55,223 bases of DNA, from assembly GCA_021776825.1 (NCBI GenBank), contig JAJFFG010000029.1, positions 1-55,223 on the forward strand, in the 5' to 3' direction. This DNA comes from Planctomycetota bacterium (GTDB lineage: Bacteria; Planctomycetota; JAJSAM01; JAJVHW01). The notes under the pieces were generated by a model. The model searched no databases. It had not been told where the DNA came from and saw nothing but the letters and a program-made list of their open reading frames with translations. A program made the translations under genes and the position numbers. Shown here one piece after another: positions 25,104 to 34,646 of this stretch (position 1 is its first letter; each line of letters begins with the position of its first letter).

Positions 25104-28100
25104 GTGAAGATCCAGAGGCGATTTACCACGGCAGGCGACGACGCCTACGCCGGGATCCGGTTCGTCAAGAGGACGTCCGAGATCCGCAACCCGGACGGCT
25201 CCACCGTCTTCAAGCTCGAGGGGATCGACGTCCCGGAGGGCTGGTCGCAGGTCGCCACGGATATCATCGCGCAGAAGTACTTCCGTAAAGCCGGTGTGCC
25301 ACAGCAGGACGACGAGGGCAACCCGGTCGTCGACGCGGACGGCAAGCCCGTGCTCGGCACCGAGCGCGACAGCCGCCAGGTGTTCGGTCGTCTCTCCGGT
25401 TGCTGGCGCGCGTGGGGCGAGAAGGTCGGCTACTTCGACACCGCCGACGACGCACAGACCTTCGAGGACGAGCTGGCCTTCATGCTCGCGTCGCAGATCT
25501 GCGCCCCGAACTCGCCGCAGTGGTTCAACACGGGTCTGAATCACGCCTACGGCATCTCCGGTCCCCCGCAGGGTCACTGGTACACCGACGAGTTCACCGG
25601 TGAACTGAAGCAGGCCGAGTCGGCGTACGGTCGCCCCCAGCCGCACGCGTGCTTCATCCAGTCCGTCGCCGACGACCTCGTCGGTGAGGGCGGCATCATG
25701 GACCTCTGGACGCGCGAGGCGCGTCTCTTCAAGTACGGCTCCGGCACCGGGACCAACTTCTCGAACCTGCGCGCCGAGGATGAGCCCCTGTCGGGCGGCG
25801 GCCGCTCGTCGGGCCTGATGTCGTTCCTGCGTATCGGTGACCGCGCCGCCGGCGCCATCAAGTCGGGCGGCACCACGCGTCGCGCGGCCAAGATGGTCTG
25901 CCTCGACCTCGACCACCCCGACATCGAGAAGTTCGTGTCGTGGAAGGTGCACGAGGAGGAGAAGGTCGCAGCGCTCGTCGCCGGCGCGCAGCACTGCAAG
26001 GTCAAGCTGAACGCCATCATGGACGCCGTCGTGGTCCAGTTGGACGACGGAACGGCGACGCGCATCGTCGACCCGACCGAGAACGCCGGCCTGCGCAAGG
26101 CGATCCGCGCCGCCCGCAAGGCGCTCGTTCCCGAGCCCTACGTCCAGCGCGCGCTGCAGCTCGCCGAGCAGGGTTGGACGACGTACCCGTACGCCACGTA
26201 CGACACCGACTGGAACGGCGAGGGCTACGGCACGGTCGCCGGCCAGAACTCGAACAACTCGGTGCGTATCCCGAACTCGTTCTTTGACGCGCTCGACGCC
26301 GGTGGTGACTGGAAGACGACGCGCCGCACCGACGGCGAGGAGTCGCGCGCCATCCCGGCCGACGAGCTCTGGGAGAAGATCTCGTACGCCGCCTGGGCGT
26401 GCGCCGATCCGGGCGTTCAGTACGACACGACCATCAACGAGTGGCACACCTGCCCCGAAGACGGTCGCATCAACGCCAGCAACCCGTGCAGCGAGTACAT
26501 GTTCCTCGACGACACGGCCTGCAACCTGGCGTCGATCAACCTGGTCAAGTTCCTGAAGTCGGATGGCAGCTTCGACATCGACGGCTTCCGCCACGCGATC
26601 CGTCTCTGGACGATCGTGCTCGAGATCAGCGTCATGATGGCGATGTACCCGAGCAAGCAGATCGCCGACCTCTCGTACGTCTTCCGCACGCTCGGACTCG
26701 GCTACGCCAACCTCGGCACGCTCCTCATGCGCAAGGGCATCCCCTACGCCAGCGAGGAGGGCGTTGCGATCTGCGGCGCGCTCACGTCGATCCTCTGCGG
26801 CGAGTCGTACGCGACGTCCGCCGAGATGGCGGGCGAGCTCGGCACGTTCGCGGGCTACGACCGCAACCGCGACAACATGCTCCGCGTCATCCGCAACCAC
26901 CGTCGCGCGGCCTACAGCGCGAACGCGACGGAGTACGAAGGCCTGTCGGTCGCGCCGCGCGGCATCGACGAGCGCTTCTGCCCAGACAACCTGCTCACCG
27001 CAGCGCGCTTGGCGTGGGATCGCGCCCTGACGCTCGGCGAGAAGCACGGGTACCGCAACGCACAGGTCACGGTCCTCGCCCCCACCGGCACGATCGGCCT
27101 CGTGATGGACTGCGACACGACCGGCATCGAGCCGGACTACGCGCTGGTCAAGTACAAGAAGCTCGCCGGCGGCGGCTACTTCAAGATCATCAACCGCAGC
27201 GTTCCGTTCGCGATGGCCAACCTCGGCTACTCGCCGAGTCAGATCGAGGAGATCGAGCGCTACATCCTCGGCGCACAGTCGCTTCGAATTGCCCCCGGCG
27301 TGAACCACCGGACGCTCACGGCGAAGGGCTTCACCGAGGAGAAGCTCGCGCACATCGAGGCGGCTCTCGACGGCGCGTTCGACATCTCGTTCGTGTTCAA
27401 CAAGTTCACGCTCGGCGAGGACTTCTGCCACGACGTGCTGGGCATCACCGACGAGCAGATGTCCACAGTGGGCTTCGACCTGCTGCGCACCATCGGCTTC
27501 ACCAAGTCCGAGATCGAAGCAGCCAACGACTTCTGCTGCGGCACGATGACCGTCGAGGGTGCTCCGCACCTGAAGGACGAGCACCTGCCGATCTTCGACT
27601 GCGCGAACCGCTGCGGCCGCAAGGGCCGTCGCTTCATCGCGTACGAAGCGCACATCCTGATGATGGCTGCCGCGCAGCCGTTCCTGTCGGGAGCGATCAG
27701 CAAGACGATCAACATGCCGGCGGACGCGAAGCTCGCCGACGTGCAGAACGCGTACCGGCTCGCGTGGGAGTCGATGCTCAAGGCGGTCGCGCTCTACCGC
27801 GACGGTTCCAAGCTCAGCCAGCCGCTCAGCTCGGTGAACGAAGACGACGAGGACGAGGACGAGTTCGAAGAGGCCCCGGCCTCGCGCCACGAGGAGATCA
27901 AGACGGTCACGGAACGCGTGGTCGAACGGGTCGTCGAACGCGTCGTGATGAAGAGCGTCACCGAGCGTCGCAAGCTCCCGTACCGACGCCGCGGCTACAC
28001 GCAGAAGGCGGTCATTGCCGGGCACAAGATCTACCTGCGTACCGGCGAGTACACCGACGGCAAGTTGGGCGAGATCTTCCTCGATATGGCCAAGGAGGGC

Positions 28101-28868
28101 GCCGCCTTCCGCAGCCTGATGAACAGCTTCGCGATCGCCATCTCGCTCGGCCTCCAGCACGGAGTGCCGCTCGATGAGTTCACCGACGCATTCGTGTTCA
28201 CGCGCTTCGAGCCGAACGGCATGGTGCAGGGTCACGAGGCCGTGAAGATGTGCACGTCGGTCATCGACTACGTCTTCCGCGATCTGGCCATCAACTACCT
28301 CGGCCGGACCGATCTCTGCCAGGTGCTCCCCGAGGATCTGCGCAATGACACCGTCTCGCCGGTCCGGAGCGACAACCTGCCGCTCTTCAAGGGCGATGAC
28401 ACCAACGCACCGGCCGCACACGCCGAGGTGCGCACTTCCGACGTCAGCACTCCCACTGTGCCCATTTCCACTCCACCAACGTCCACTGCGCCGACCTCCC
28501 TCGCGCACGGTGCGGTCTCGAGGAGTGGCATCTCACTCCCCGACCCCGACCTGCTGGCGCAGAGCCGATCCGGTCGTAGCGGCGGGAATGGCAACGGCGG
28601 TGGATCCGGCAGTGGATCTGGCGGTGGCGGCAACGGCAGCGGCAATGGCAGCTCGGGCGTCGCGTACGAGTCCACCACCGCGGTCTCCACCGTCACCCAG
28701 ACGAACCGGCTGGCAGTCGGCAACGTCTCGCTCGCCACGGCGATCCAGCAGGCCCGCATGAAGGGCTTCGCCGGCGACCCGTGCTCGGACTGCGGACAGT
28801 TCATGCTGGTCCGCAACGGCACGTGCCTCAAGTGCGTCGGCTGCGGCGCCACGACCGGCTGCTCATAG
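25104..28868 (+). CDS. nrdJ: Adenosylcobalamin-dependent (class II) ribonucleotide reductase
   Basis: This is a 1254-residue enzyme reducing ribonucleotides to deoxyribonucleotides with an AdoCbl-generated thiyl radical. GTG 25104 is chosen because AGGAGG at 25093-25098 is an excellent ribosome binding site and [17 protein letters not shown] is the family N-terminus. NPCSE at 460-464 and the [11 protein letters not shown] segment belong to the catalytic barrel. A very acidic stretch ([11 protein letters not shown]) precedes a TSCPD domain (about 950-1075). A Thr/Pro then Gly/Ser linker with 15-bp repeats leads to a C-terminal Cys-rich zinc tail (CSDC from 1227, CLKCVGC). No cobalamin riboswitch was found upstream. 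Confidence 0.96.
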   Translation: MKIQRRFTTAGDDAYAGIRFVKRTSEIRNPDGSTVFKLEGIDVPEGWSQVATDIIAQKYFRKAGVPQQDDEGNPVVDADGKPVLGTERDSRQVFGRLSGCWRAWGEKVGYFDTADDAQTFEDELAFMLASQICAPNSPQWFNTGLNHAYGISGPPQGHWYTDEFTGELKQAESAYGRPQPHACFIQSVADDLVGEGGIMDLWTREARLFKYGSGTGTNFSNLRAEDEPLSGGGRSSGLMSFLRIGDRAAGAIKSGGTTRRAAKMVCLDLDHPDIEKFVSWKVHEEEKVAALVAGAQHCKVKLNAIMDAVVVQLDDGTATRIVDPTENAGLRKAIRAARKALVPEPYVQRALQLAEQGWTTYPYATYDTDWNGEGYGTVAGQNSNNSVRIPNSFFDALDAGGDWKTTRRTDGEESRAIPADELWEKISYAAWACADPGVQYDTTINEWHTCPEDGRINASNPCSEYMFLDDTACNLASINLVKFLKSDGSFDIDGFRHAIRLWTIVLEISVMMAMYPSKQIADLSYVFRTLGLGYANLGTLLMRKGIPYASEEGVAICGALTSILCGESYATSAEMAGELGTFAGYDRNRDNMLRVIRNHRRAAYSANATEYEGLSVAPRGIDERFCPDNLLTAARLAWDRALTLGEKHGYRNAQVTVLAPTGTIGLVMDCDTTGIEPDYALVKYKKLAGGGYFKIINRSVPFAMANLGYSPSQIEEIERYILGAQSLRIAPGVNHRTLTAKGFTEEKLAHIEAALDGAFDISFVFNKFTLGEDFCHDVLGITDEQMSTVGFDLLRTIGFTKSEIEAANDFCCGTMTVEGAPHLKDEHLPIFDCANRCGRKGRRFIAYEAHILMMAAAQPFLSGAISKTINMPADAKLADVQNAYRLAWESMLKAVALYRDGSKLSQPLSSVNEDDEDEDEFEEAPASRHEEIKTVTERVVERVVERVVMKSVTERRKLPYRRRGYTQKAVIAGHKIYLRTGEYTDGKLGEIFLDMAKEGAAFRSLMNSFAIAISLGLQHGVPLDEFTDAFVFTRFEPNGMVQGHEAVKMCTSVIDYVFRDLAINYLGRTDLCQVLPEDLRNDTVSPVRSDNLPLFKGDDTNAPAAHAEVRTSDVSTPTVPISTPPTSTAPTSLAHGAVSRSGISLPDPDLLAQSRSGRSGGNGNGGGSGSGSGGGGNGSGNGSSGVAYESTTAVSTVTQTNRLAVGNVSLATAIQQARMKGFAGDPCSDCGQFMLVRNGTCLKCVGCGATTGCS
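28431..28505. repeat. Five 15-bp units in the nrdJ linker
   Basis: In-frame 15-bp periodicity (units such as AGCACTCCCACTGTG and CCAACGTCCACTGCG, from 28431) encodes pentads [25 protein letters not shown] between the TSCPD domain and the Gly/Ser stretch. The units are diverged but register is kept. Confidence 0.6.
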
Positions 28869-28890
28869 ACACCCGCTGAGCTACGATGGA

Positions 28891-28914
28891 GCGGGCCCCG
28901 CACGCGGGGCCCGC
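28891..28914 (+). terminator. Perfect 10-bp GC hairpin between nrdJ and dcd
   Basis: GCGGGCCCCG (28891-28900) pairs with CGGGGCCCGC (28905-28914) around a CACG loop. It starts 22 bp after the nrdJ stop and ends 3 bp before the dcd ATG, occupying the position of a ribosome binding site. There is no T-tract. It could be an attenuator, an mRNA 3' end, or a structure limiting dcd translation. Confidence 0.6.
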
Positions 28915-28917
28915 CGC

Positions 28918-30153
28918 ATGACCATGAGCACCACCGACACCGTGACGAACCCCCAGGAACCCGCCCCGGCGGCCGCTCGCTCTCCGGGCGGCCAAGGCAG
29001 CCTGTTCCCCGGTATCGCGCCGGCCTGGACGTTCACGACGGGTGTCCTGCCGCGGCAGGACATCGCGATCCTCCTCGAGGACGGTTCGATCGCCGCCGCC
29101 ACCGAGATCCTGCCCCGCCAGCTGCAGCCGGCGAGCCTGGACCTGCGACTCGGACCGCGCGCGCATCGCGTGCCGGCGAGTTTCCTCCCCGGTCCCCGAT
29201 CGACCGTTCGCGAGAAGCTCGAGCGCCTGACGATGCACACGCTCGACCTAACCGAGGGCGCGTGCCTGGAGGCCGGCTGTACGTATGTGATCCCGCTCGA
29301 AGAGTCGTTCCGGCTCCCGCGCGACACGTCGGGCATCACGACCCCGAAGTCGACGACGGGCCGACTCGACGTCTTCACGCGACTCATCACCGATCACGCG
29401 ACCGCGTTCGAGCGCATCCCGGCCGGCTACACGGGCCCGTCGTACGTCGAGGTCACACCGCGCACGTTCAGCGTGATTGCCCGGCGCGGCGACTCGCTCA
29501 ACCAGGTGCGGCTACGGCGCGGCAACCCCAAACAGACGAACGCCTTCCACGAGCGCGTGCACTCCGCAGACCCACTCGCGTTCGGCGGCAACGACGGCGC
29601 GTCGGCGGGCGTGATCGAGGATGCCAGCCTGGTCCTCTCGGTCGATCTCGTCGGCACCGAACCGGGCCGCCCCGTCGTCTACCGCGCACGACGCTTCGCG
29701 CGCGAGGCCATCGACCTGCGCAACCTCGGCCACTACCCGTGGGAGCGCTTCTGGGAGGCCATTCCCGGGCCGCTCACGAACGGACTCATCCTGCGGCCGG
29801 ACGAGTTCTACATCATGGCCACGAAGGAGCGCGTCCGCGTGCCCCGCAACGTGAGCGCCGAGATGGTGGCGTATGACACCGCCATGGGTGAGTTCCGCGT
29901 CCACTACGCCGGCTTCTTCGATCCGGGCTTCGGCGATCACGATGCCGACCTGGCGAACGGCATCGAGCCGGGCACGCGCGCCGTGCTCGAGGTGCGCAGC
30001 CACGACACGCCGGTGCTCCTCGAGGACGGCCAACGCATCGGTCGGCTCGTGTACGAGCGACTCGTGAGAACGCCCGACGTGCTCTACGGCTCGGGACTCG
30101 GCAGCAGCTACGCCCGCCAGGGTGTCAAGCTGGCCAAGCAGTTCCGCGCGTAG
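28918..30153 (+). CDS. dcd: 2'-deoxycytidine 5'-triphosphate deaminase (long form)
   Basis: This is a 411-residue protein from ATG 28918 (28924 is an alternative). An approximately 25-residue polar lead is followed by VLPRQDIAILLEDGSI and LQPASLDLRLG, a dCTP deaminase/dUTPase-family N-terminus. TTPKSTTGRLDVFTRLITDH is the substrate/trimer motif with its Ser and Arg. It is about twice the length of E. coli Dcd and matches the long form with two dUTPase-like halves. It makes dUTP for thymidylate synthesis. It directly follows nrdJ, so the dNTP genes are grouped. Confidence 0.9.
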   Translation: MTMSTTDTVTNPQEPAPAAARSPGGQGSLFPGIAPAWTFTTGVLPRQDIAILLEDGSIAAATEILPRQLQPASLDLRLGPRAHRVPASFLPGPRSTVREKLERLTMHTLDLTEGACLEAGCTYVIPLEESFRLPRDTSGITTPKSTTGRLDVFTRLITDHATAFERIPAGYTGPSYVEVTPRTFSVIARRGDSLNQVRLRRGNPKQTNAFHERVHSADPLAFGGNDGASAGVIEDASLVLSVDLVGTEPGRPVVYRARRFAREAIDLRNLGHYPWERFWEAIPGPLTNGLILRPDEFYIMATKERVRVPRNVSAEMVAYDTAMGEFRVHYAGFFDPGFGDHDADLANGIEPGTRAVLEVRSHDTPVLLEDGQRIGRLVYERLVRTPDVLYGSGLGSSYARQGVKLAKQFRA

Positions 30154-30194
30154 CCGCTCGCGTTCGGGACATCGCTGGATGTGATGCAGGGACC

Positions 30195-30254
30195 GCGCCG
30201 TTCCTGACGGTGCCGTTCCCGACCGCGCCCTTCCTGACGGCGTCGTTCGCTACC
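30195..30254. repeat. Four 15-bp tandem units between dcd and pduO
   Basis: Units GCGCCGTTCCTGACG, GTGCCGTTCCCGACC, GCGCCCTTCCTGACG and GCGTCGTTCGCTACC are contiguous at 30195-30254. They occupy most of the 121-bp spacer between dcd and the pduO ribosome binding site. Confidence 0.9.
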
Positions 30255-30274
30255 CTGACCGATGGAGGACTCCC

Positions 30275-30838
30275 ATGCCGCGCATCACGAAGGTCTACAC
30301 CCGCACCGGTGACGACGGGTCCACGGGGCTCGGCGGCGGTCAGCGCGTCGAGAAGGACGCGCCGCGGATCGAGGCGTACGGCACGGTCGACGAGCTCAAC
30401 TCAACGATCGGCGTCGCCGTCGCCGGCGGCCTGGACCCGCGACTCGACGCGATGCTGCGCCGCATCCAGAACGAGCTGTTCCACCTCGGATCGGACCTCT
30501 GCATCCTCGAGGAGGACAAGGAGCGCATGCCGGTCCCACAGATCGAGCCGCGCCACGTGCTCGCACTCGAGGGCGACATCGACGCCCTGCAGGACGGTCT
30601 CGCGCCACTCACGAACTTCATCCTGCCGGGCGGCTCCCCCGGCGCGGCCGCCCTGCACGTCGCGCGCACCGTCTGCCGCCGTGCAGAACGCCTGCTCGTC
30701 ACGCTCGCCCGCGCCGAGCCCGTCGGCGCCCACGCGGTCCAGTACACCAACCGTCTCTCCGACCTGCTCTTCGTGATGAGCCGCATCGAGAACGCCCACC
30801 GCGACGTCGACGACGTGACCTGGGACTCGCGCGCCTAG
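30275..30838 (+). CDS. pduO: Cob(I)alamin adenosyltransferase, PduO type
   Basis: This is a 187-residue trimeric four-helix enzyme transferring the adenosyl group of ATP to cob(I)alamin. [22 protein letters not shown] is the ATP-binding N-terminus, [13 protein letters not shown] the family signature, and a C-terminal [10 protein letters not shown] segment follows. GGAGGA lies 6 bp before the ATG. It makes the AdoCbl cofactor used by the upstream nrdJ product, a clear functional link. Confidence 0.95.
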   Translation: MPRITKVYTRTGDDGSTGLGGGQRVEKDAPRIEAYGTVDELNSTIGVAVAGGLDPRLDAMLRRIQNELFHLGSDLCILEEDKERMPVPQIEPRHVLALEGDIDALQDGLAPLTNFILPGGSPGAAALHVARTVCRRAERLLVTLARAEPVGAHAVQYTNRLSDLLFVMSRIENAHRDVDDVTWDSRA

Positions 30839-31075
30839 CCCGACCTTCGCACCACGTCGCCACGCCTGACACATCGCGGGGACCACGATCTCTGCGTTGA
30901 CACAGCTCGTTGGGGGATCAGCCCCTGACCACGCAGCGTCCGCCTCGATCTCGCGGCCCCCACTCGGTCAGGACACGCTGTCGTGGGTCCAACACCAGCG
31001 TTCACGTCGTACACCCTCGTACCTCCGGCGTTCCGGCCGCAGGCCGCGCCGACGTGGTGAGAAGTCCGGGCCTAG
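30836..31075. repeat. ~240-bp element with inverted ends between convergent genes
   Basis: The left end begins TAGCCCGACCTTCGCACCA, whose TAG is the pduO stop. On the - strand the right end begins TAGGCCCGGACTTCTCACCA, about 7 bp beyond the stop of the gene at 31082. The ends are about 20 of 24 identical, and related to the post-stop element at 7513. The interior holds no gene. Confidence 0.55.
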
Positions 31076-31081
31076 CCGGAG

Positions 31082-31861
31082 CTACTCCTCCGCGAGCATC
31101 TCCGTCAGGTCGTCCACGTCCTCGCGCCACCAGAACTTCGCCGGGAGGACCTCGGGAGAGCGTTCGAGATCGGTGGGATGGACGAGGAGTGGGAGCAGGC
31201 AGCGGTCGATGTGCTTGCGCGGAAGGGCAGCGACCTCGACGAGCACGTCGACGACCCAGGTATCGGGATGTCCGCACCAGGACTCGGGCAGCGGACGGCG
31301 CTTCCAGCGGGGGACCTCGTCGGTGAGGGCCTCGGCAATGTCCTGTACCTCCGCTGGCACGGACCCTGGGGGAGCGTCTTTCAACTCGGCACCCATGCGG
31401 CGCGCGATCTCCGCCAACTCGTCGGGATCGGACTCGAGCTCATCGTCGAACGTGACGACGTAGAAGGCCGGCAGGTTCTCCTCGTTGTCGGTGTCGAACA
31501 GGCGCCCATTCGCCTGGACCATGGCGCCCGGGAGGACCACGCTCTCGCGTCGCGCGGTGCGCAGCGCTCTGGCGTTCTTCTGGAACCGGGATCGGACGAC
31601 CAACGCGGCCACGACGGCCGCGACCAACAGGCCGATGGAGGTCGTGCAGTCGAAGAACACGACGACGAGCGCTGCGATGCCCAACACCACGGAGGCGAGC
31701 ATCACGAAGAACACCCACGTGTCGCCGAACTCCATGAATGGCGGCTCCAGACAGGCATCGTCCGGATCGAGCTCGCGGGCTTCCTCCCGGCGTCGATGAG
31801 CGGCGTTCAGCACGTCGACGAAGTCGTCGAAGTCGTCGGTGAGCGGCGGCAGAGTTGCCAT
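31082..31861 (-). CDS. Hypothetical membrane protein
   Basis: This is a 259-residue protein. An acidic N-terminus (LPPLTDDFDDFVDVLNAAH) is followed by two close hydrophobic helices at about 49-90 (WVFFVMLASVVLGIAALVVVFF and GLLVAAVVAALVV). An approximately 165-residue soluble domain with no recognised motif follows, containing an acidic FDDELESDPDELAEIARRMG helix. It is divergent from the M48 peptidase with about 50 bp between starts, so they may share a regulatory region. Function unknown. Confidence 0.6.
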   Translation of the reverse strand: MATLPPLTDDFDDFVDVLNAAHRRREEARELDPDDACLEPPFMEFGDTWVFFVMLASVVLGIAALVVVFFDCTTSIGLLVAAVVAALVVRSRFQKNARALRTARRESVVLPGAMVQANGRLFDTDNEENLPAFYVVTFDDELESDPDELAEIARRMGAELKDAPPGSVPAEVQDIAEALTDEVPRWKRRPLPESWCGHPDTWVVDVLVEVAALPRKHIDRCLLPLLVHPTDLERSPEVLPAKFWWREDVDDLTEMLAEE

Positions 31862-31911
31862 CGGACCTCCTGGCGCGGACCATCGGCGCCCATGAGCGAG
31901 GCAAGAGCGTA

Positions 31912-34104
31912 GTGACCACTCCCGGCGGGTTCACGGATGCGGCGGCGATTCGGGCCGAGGCGATGGCGGCGGGGGCGCACGCCGAAGCCGTCACGCCGCT
32001 GAGCGAGTCCGACGTGCGCAAGCTCTTCGGGCCGCCCGTCGAGCCGCCGCGACCGCCCATCGCCTACCGCCTGGGCCTCCTGTTCGTGGCAGTTGCCACG
32101 GTGGTGCTGCCGTTGCTCTACGTCGCGCTCGTCGCGAGCGTGGTGGCGCTCACCCTGTGGTTCGCCGTCGCGACCATCGACACGGTGACCACAGGATTCA
32201 GTTCGATCCGCAACTACGTCGGTCGCATCGTGGTTGGCAGCCTCCTCGTCGTGTTCCTGGTGAAGCCGATGTTCGCCAAGCGGCGCCGCACGGTTGACGC
32301 CCCCTCGCTCTCGCCCGACGAGGAGCCCGTCCTGCATGCGTTCGTTCGTCACGTCTGCACGGCGGTCGGCGCGCCGCTGCCGACGCGGATCGACATCGAT
32401 GGAGAGGTCAACGCATCGGCGTCGTTCCGCCGGGGATGGCGCAGCTTCTTCGGGACGGACCTCGTGCTCACGATCGGGACCCCGCTGTTCGCCGGAATGA
32501 CGGTGGCGGAGCTCGGTGGCATCCTCGCGCACGAGATGGGCCACTTCCGCCAGGGTTGGGGCATGCGACTCAGCTTCGCGATCCGCACGACGAACGCGTG
32601 GCTCCATCGCGTCGTCCACGAGCGCGACGGTTGGGACGAGAAGCTGAAGAACGTCGGTGGCTGGGTCTGGGCCGCGACGCTGGCGCGCGGCTGCATCTGG
32701 GTGACGCGCCGCCTCCTGTGGCTGCTGATGCGGATCGGACAGTTCCTGGCGTCGACGATGTCGCGGCAGATGGAGCTCGACGCCGACCGGCACGAGCTGG
32801 CCCTTGTCGGGCCGACGGTGCTCGTCACGTCGCTGCGCAAGCTCGTGCTGCTCTCGGAGACGCAGGATGCCGCCTACGAGACAGCCAGCGCGGCTCTGCG
32901 CGACGGCATGCTCCCTGACGACCTCACGACGCTGACGCTCGACTTCCGCTCGCGCATGAAGGACGACTTCGCGCGGAAGCTCCTCGAGTCGGCGCTGGAA
33001 CGCGACACAGAGGCACTCGCCAGCCACCCGGGGACGCGTGATCGGATCGCGCACGCCGAGGCACACGGCGGATCAGGCCCGCTGCGGTGCGACGTGCCGG
33101 CGACGGCGCTGCTGGCAGATCCCGTCGCGCGCCAGCGTCAGGTCACGCGCGCTCACTACGAGGTCGTCGCGCCCGGCTCCCTCCCCCACGTGGCGGTCGT
33201 GCCGACACAGAGGCTGCTGTCCGACAATCGCCAGGCGCAGGCGGATCAAGAGATCAGCGCGCGCACGTACCGCGACACCGTGGCGTACGTTCTCCCGCTG
33301 CGGCTCGACACGTTGCCGGAGGTCGCGACGGACGTTCCATCGCTCGTTGAAGCACTCGGTGAGGCCCGCACGGCATTCGAAAGCGCCTCGTCGGATGCGC
33401 AGCGCGCGCTCTCACGCTTCGACCAGGCAGACACGCGCATCGCTCACGCCCACCGCATCGAGAGCCTGCTGGCAGCGGGCGGAGATCCGGACGAGCTCCA
33501 CGACCTCGTCGTCGACGACCGGACAGCCGAAGGCGCCGTTAGCGCGCAGGTCTCCGCTCGTGCCGGGCAGCGGCGACCGCGCGAGACAGTCGAGCTGGCT
33601 CACGCTGCGCTACGACGTCGGATCGCGTGCGCCAGCGCGCTCGTGCACGAGCACCGCACAGAACTAGGCCTGGACGATCAGCTCGCTCGACGCTTCGACC
33701 GGGCGCTGGGGGCGCTCCGGGCGCTCTCGGGGCAGGTCGACCTCCTCGACGAGATGCGCTTCGACAGCTACGCCCTCGTGGACCTGGCGAAGCACCGCGC
33801 GGGGAAGGACGACCTGAAGGCGCGCGATGCCGTCGCGCAGGCTGAGCTAAGCGCGCGCAAGCGCTTCGCGACGCTCCAGACCGACCTCGCCGACGTCCCC
33901 CATCCGGTGGAGGCCGATGCGCTCCTCATCGACCGACTCTTCGCCGATCGTGCCGGTGCAGAGGCGCGACCGCTCGACCGCGTCGGGCCGCTGCTCGACG
34001 ACGTCTGGGTGCTCTACTTCCGCGGCCTGGACGTGCTCGCGCGCGTCGTGGATCGGGTCGAGGCAGCGTGTGCGTCGATCGACGACGCGACAGAGACCAA
34101 CTAG
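31912..34104 (+). CDS. Large membrane-bound M48 family zinc metallopeptidase
   Basis: This is a 730-residue protein from GTG 31912; the reading frame continues upstream only into the divergent gene. Two or three N-terminal helices (LGLLFVAVATVVLPLLYVALVASVVALTL and VVGSLLVVFLV) precede the peptidase domain with HEMGH at 207-211 and the third ligand in MELDADRHE (Glu288). This is the M48 (HtpX/Ste24-like) layout. The last approximately 380 residues are helical, rich in Asp, Arg and Ala, and unassigned. The length is more than twice HtpX. Its TAG stop lies inside an inverted-repeat element. Confidence 0.85.
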   Translation: MTTPGGFTDAAAIRAEAMAAGAHAEAVTPLSESDVRKLFGPPVEPPRPPIAYRLGLLFVAVATVVLPLLYVALVASVVALTLWFAVATIDTVTTGFSSIRNYVGRIVVGSLLVVFLVKPMFAKRRRTVDAPSLSPDEEPVLHAFVRHVCTAVGAPLPTRIDIDGEVNASASFRRGWRSFFGTDLVLTIGTPLFAGMTVAELGGILAHEMGHFRQGWGMRLSFAIRTTNAWLHRVVHERDGWDEKLKNVGGWVWAATLARGCIWVTRRLLWLLMRIGQFLASTMSRQMELDADRHELALVGPTVLVTSLRKLVLLSETQDAAYETASAALRDGMLPDDLTTLTLDFRSRMKDDFARKLLESALERDTEALASHPGTRDRIAHAEAHGGSGPLRCDVPATALLADPVARQRQVTRAHYEVVAPGSLPHVAVVPTQRLLSDNRQAQADQEISARTYRDTVAYVLPLRLDTLPEVATDVPSLVEALGEARTAFESASSDAQRALSRFDQADTRIAHAHRIESLLAAGGDPDELHDLVVDDRTAEGAVSAQVSARAGQRRPRETVELAHAALRRRIACASALVHEHRTELGLDDQLARRFDRALGALRALSGQVDLLDEMRFDSYALVDLAKHRAGKDDLKARDAVAQAELSARKRFATLQTDLADVPHPVEADALLIDRLFADRAGAEARPLDRVGPLLDDVWVLYFRGLDVLARVVDRVEAACASIDDATETN

Positions 34105-34163
34105 CAGCCTGTCGGAGTTTCGGCGTCGCCGTCCGGAAGACCGTCGGCGCGACAGGCTGCTAG
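34101..34163. repeat. Inverted-repeat element, copy 1 (CTAGCAGCCTGTCG arms)
   Basis: Perfect 14-bp arms CTAGCAGCCTGTCG (34101-34114) and CGACAGGCTGCTAG (34150-34163) enclose 35 bp. The M48 stop codon is bases 34102-34104. Copy 2 lies at 34346-34407 in inverted orientation. The 299 bp between the convergent genes contain these two elements and no gene. Confidence 0.85.
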
Positions 34164-34345
34164 TTAGACCGCCCGCCGGGTGCCAGATCGTCATCGCTGT
34201 GGACGATGATCTGGGCGCCGCGAGGACGTGAGCAGCCACTTCGAGCCGGACTCGGCGAGGGATCCGATCCACACCGCCCGCATCGGCGCGTGGCGCCGGG
34301 ATCGCGCCGCTATTCGCCGCCGCTCGCCACCCAGTCGGCCGATGG

Positions 34346-34407
34346 CTAGCAGGCTGTCGCGCCAACCTGCGTGGCCCGTCGAGGCCGAGAGTCCGACAGC
34401 CTGCTAG
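34346..34407. repeat. Inverted-repeat element, copy 2
   Basis: Perfect 14-bp arms CTAGCAGGCTGTCG (34346-34359) and CGACAGCCTGCTAG (34394-34407) enclose 34 bp. It resembles the reverse complement of copy 1, including the interior GCGCC next to one arm. The stop of the convergent ccmD gene is at 34404-34406, inside the right arm. The element may act as a terminator for ccmD and as a dispersed REP-like repeat. Confidence 0.85.
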
Positions 34408-34646
34408 TCCTCGAGCGAGTCGATACGCCGCTCCAGGTGCGCGAGGTCCTCCGACAGCGCGGCGCCCTTGCGGTGCGTCACGAAGAGATAGACCAGGATG
34501 CAGACGAACACCAGCGAGCACCCGGTGTAGACCGCCCAGCGGTAGTCCGACGACGGCGCGTTCCCGGCACCCTGCGCGAACGCGGGCGCGGCGAAGATCG
34601 CGAGGAGCGCGGCAACAGTGGGGACGGCAATCCGTGGAGTTCTCAT
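34404..34646 (-). CDS. ccmD: CcmD-like small membrane protein
   Basis: This is an 80-residue protein. A signal-peptide-like N-terminus (VAALLAIFAAPAFAQ) is followed by YRWAVYTGCSLVFVCILVYLFVTHRK, one helix with a basic cytoplasmic edge, and then a charged helix (LAHLERRIDSLED). CcmD stabilises the CcmABC heme transporter and holds holo-CcmE; the call rests on size, topology and operon position after ccmC. It overlaps ccmC by 4 bp. Its stop falls within the inverted-repeat element. Confidence 0.75.
   Translation of the reverse strand: MRTPRIAVPTVAALLAIFAAPAFAQGAGNAPSSDYRWAVYTGCSLVFVCILVYLFVTHRKGAALSEDLAHLERRIDSLED

Noticed and set aside
24960..28508. Very long open frame (about 1180 codons) antisense to nrdJ
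   Set aside because: It lies opposite a clear class II reductase. Its sequence is the Arg/Asp/Val/Leu-rich pattern expected from the complementary strand of GC-rich coding DNA, with no domain or start signal.
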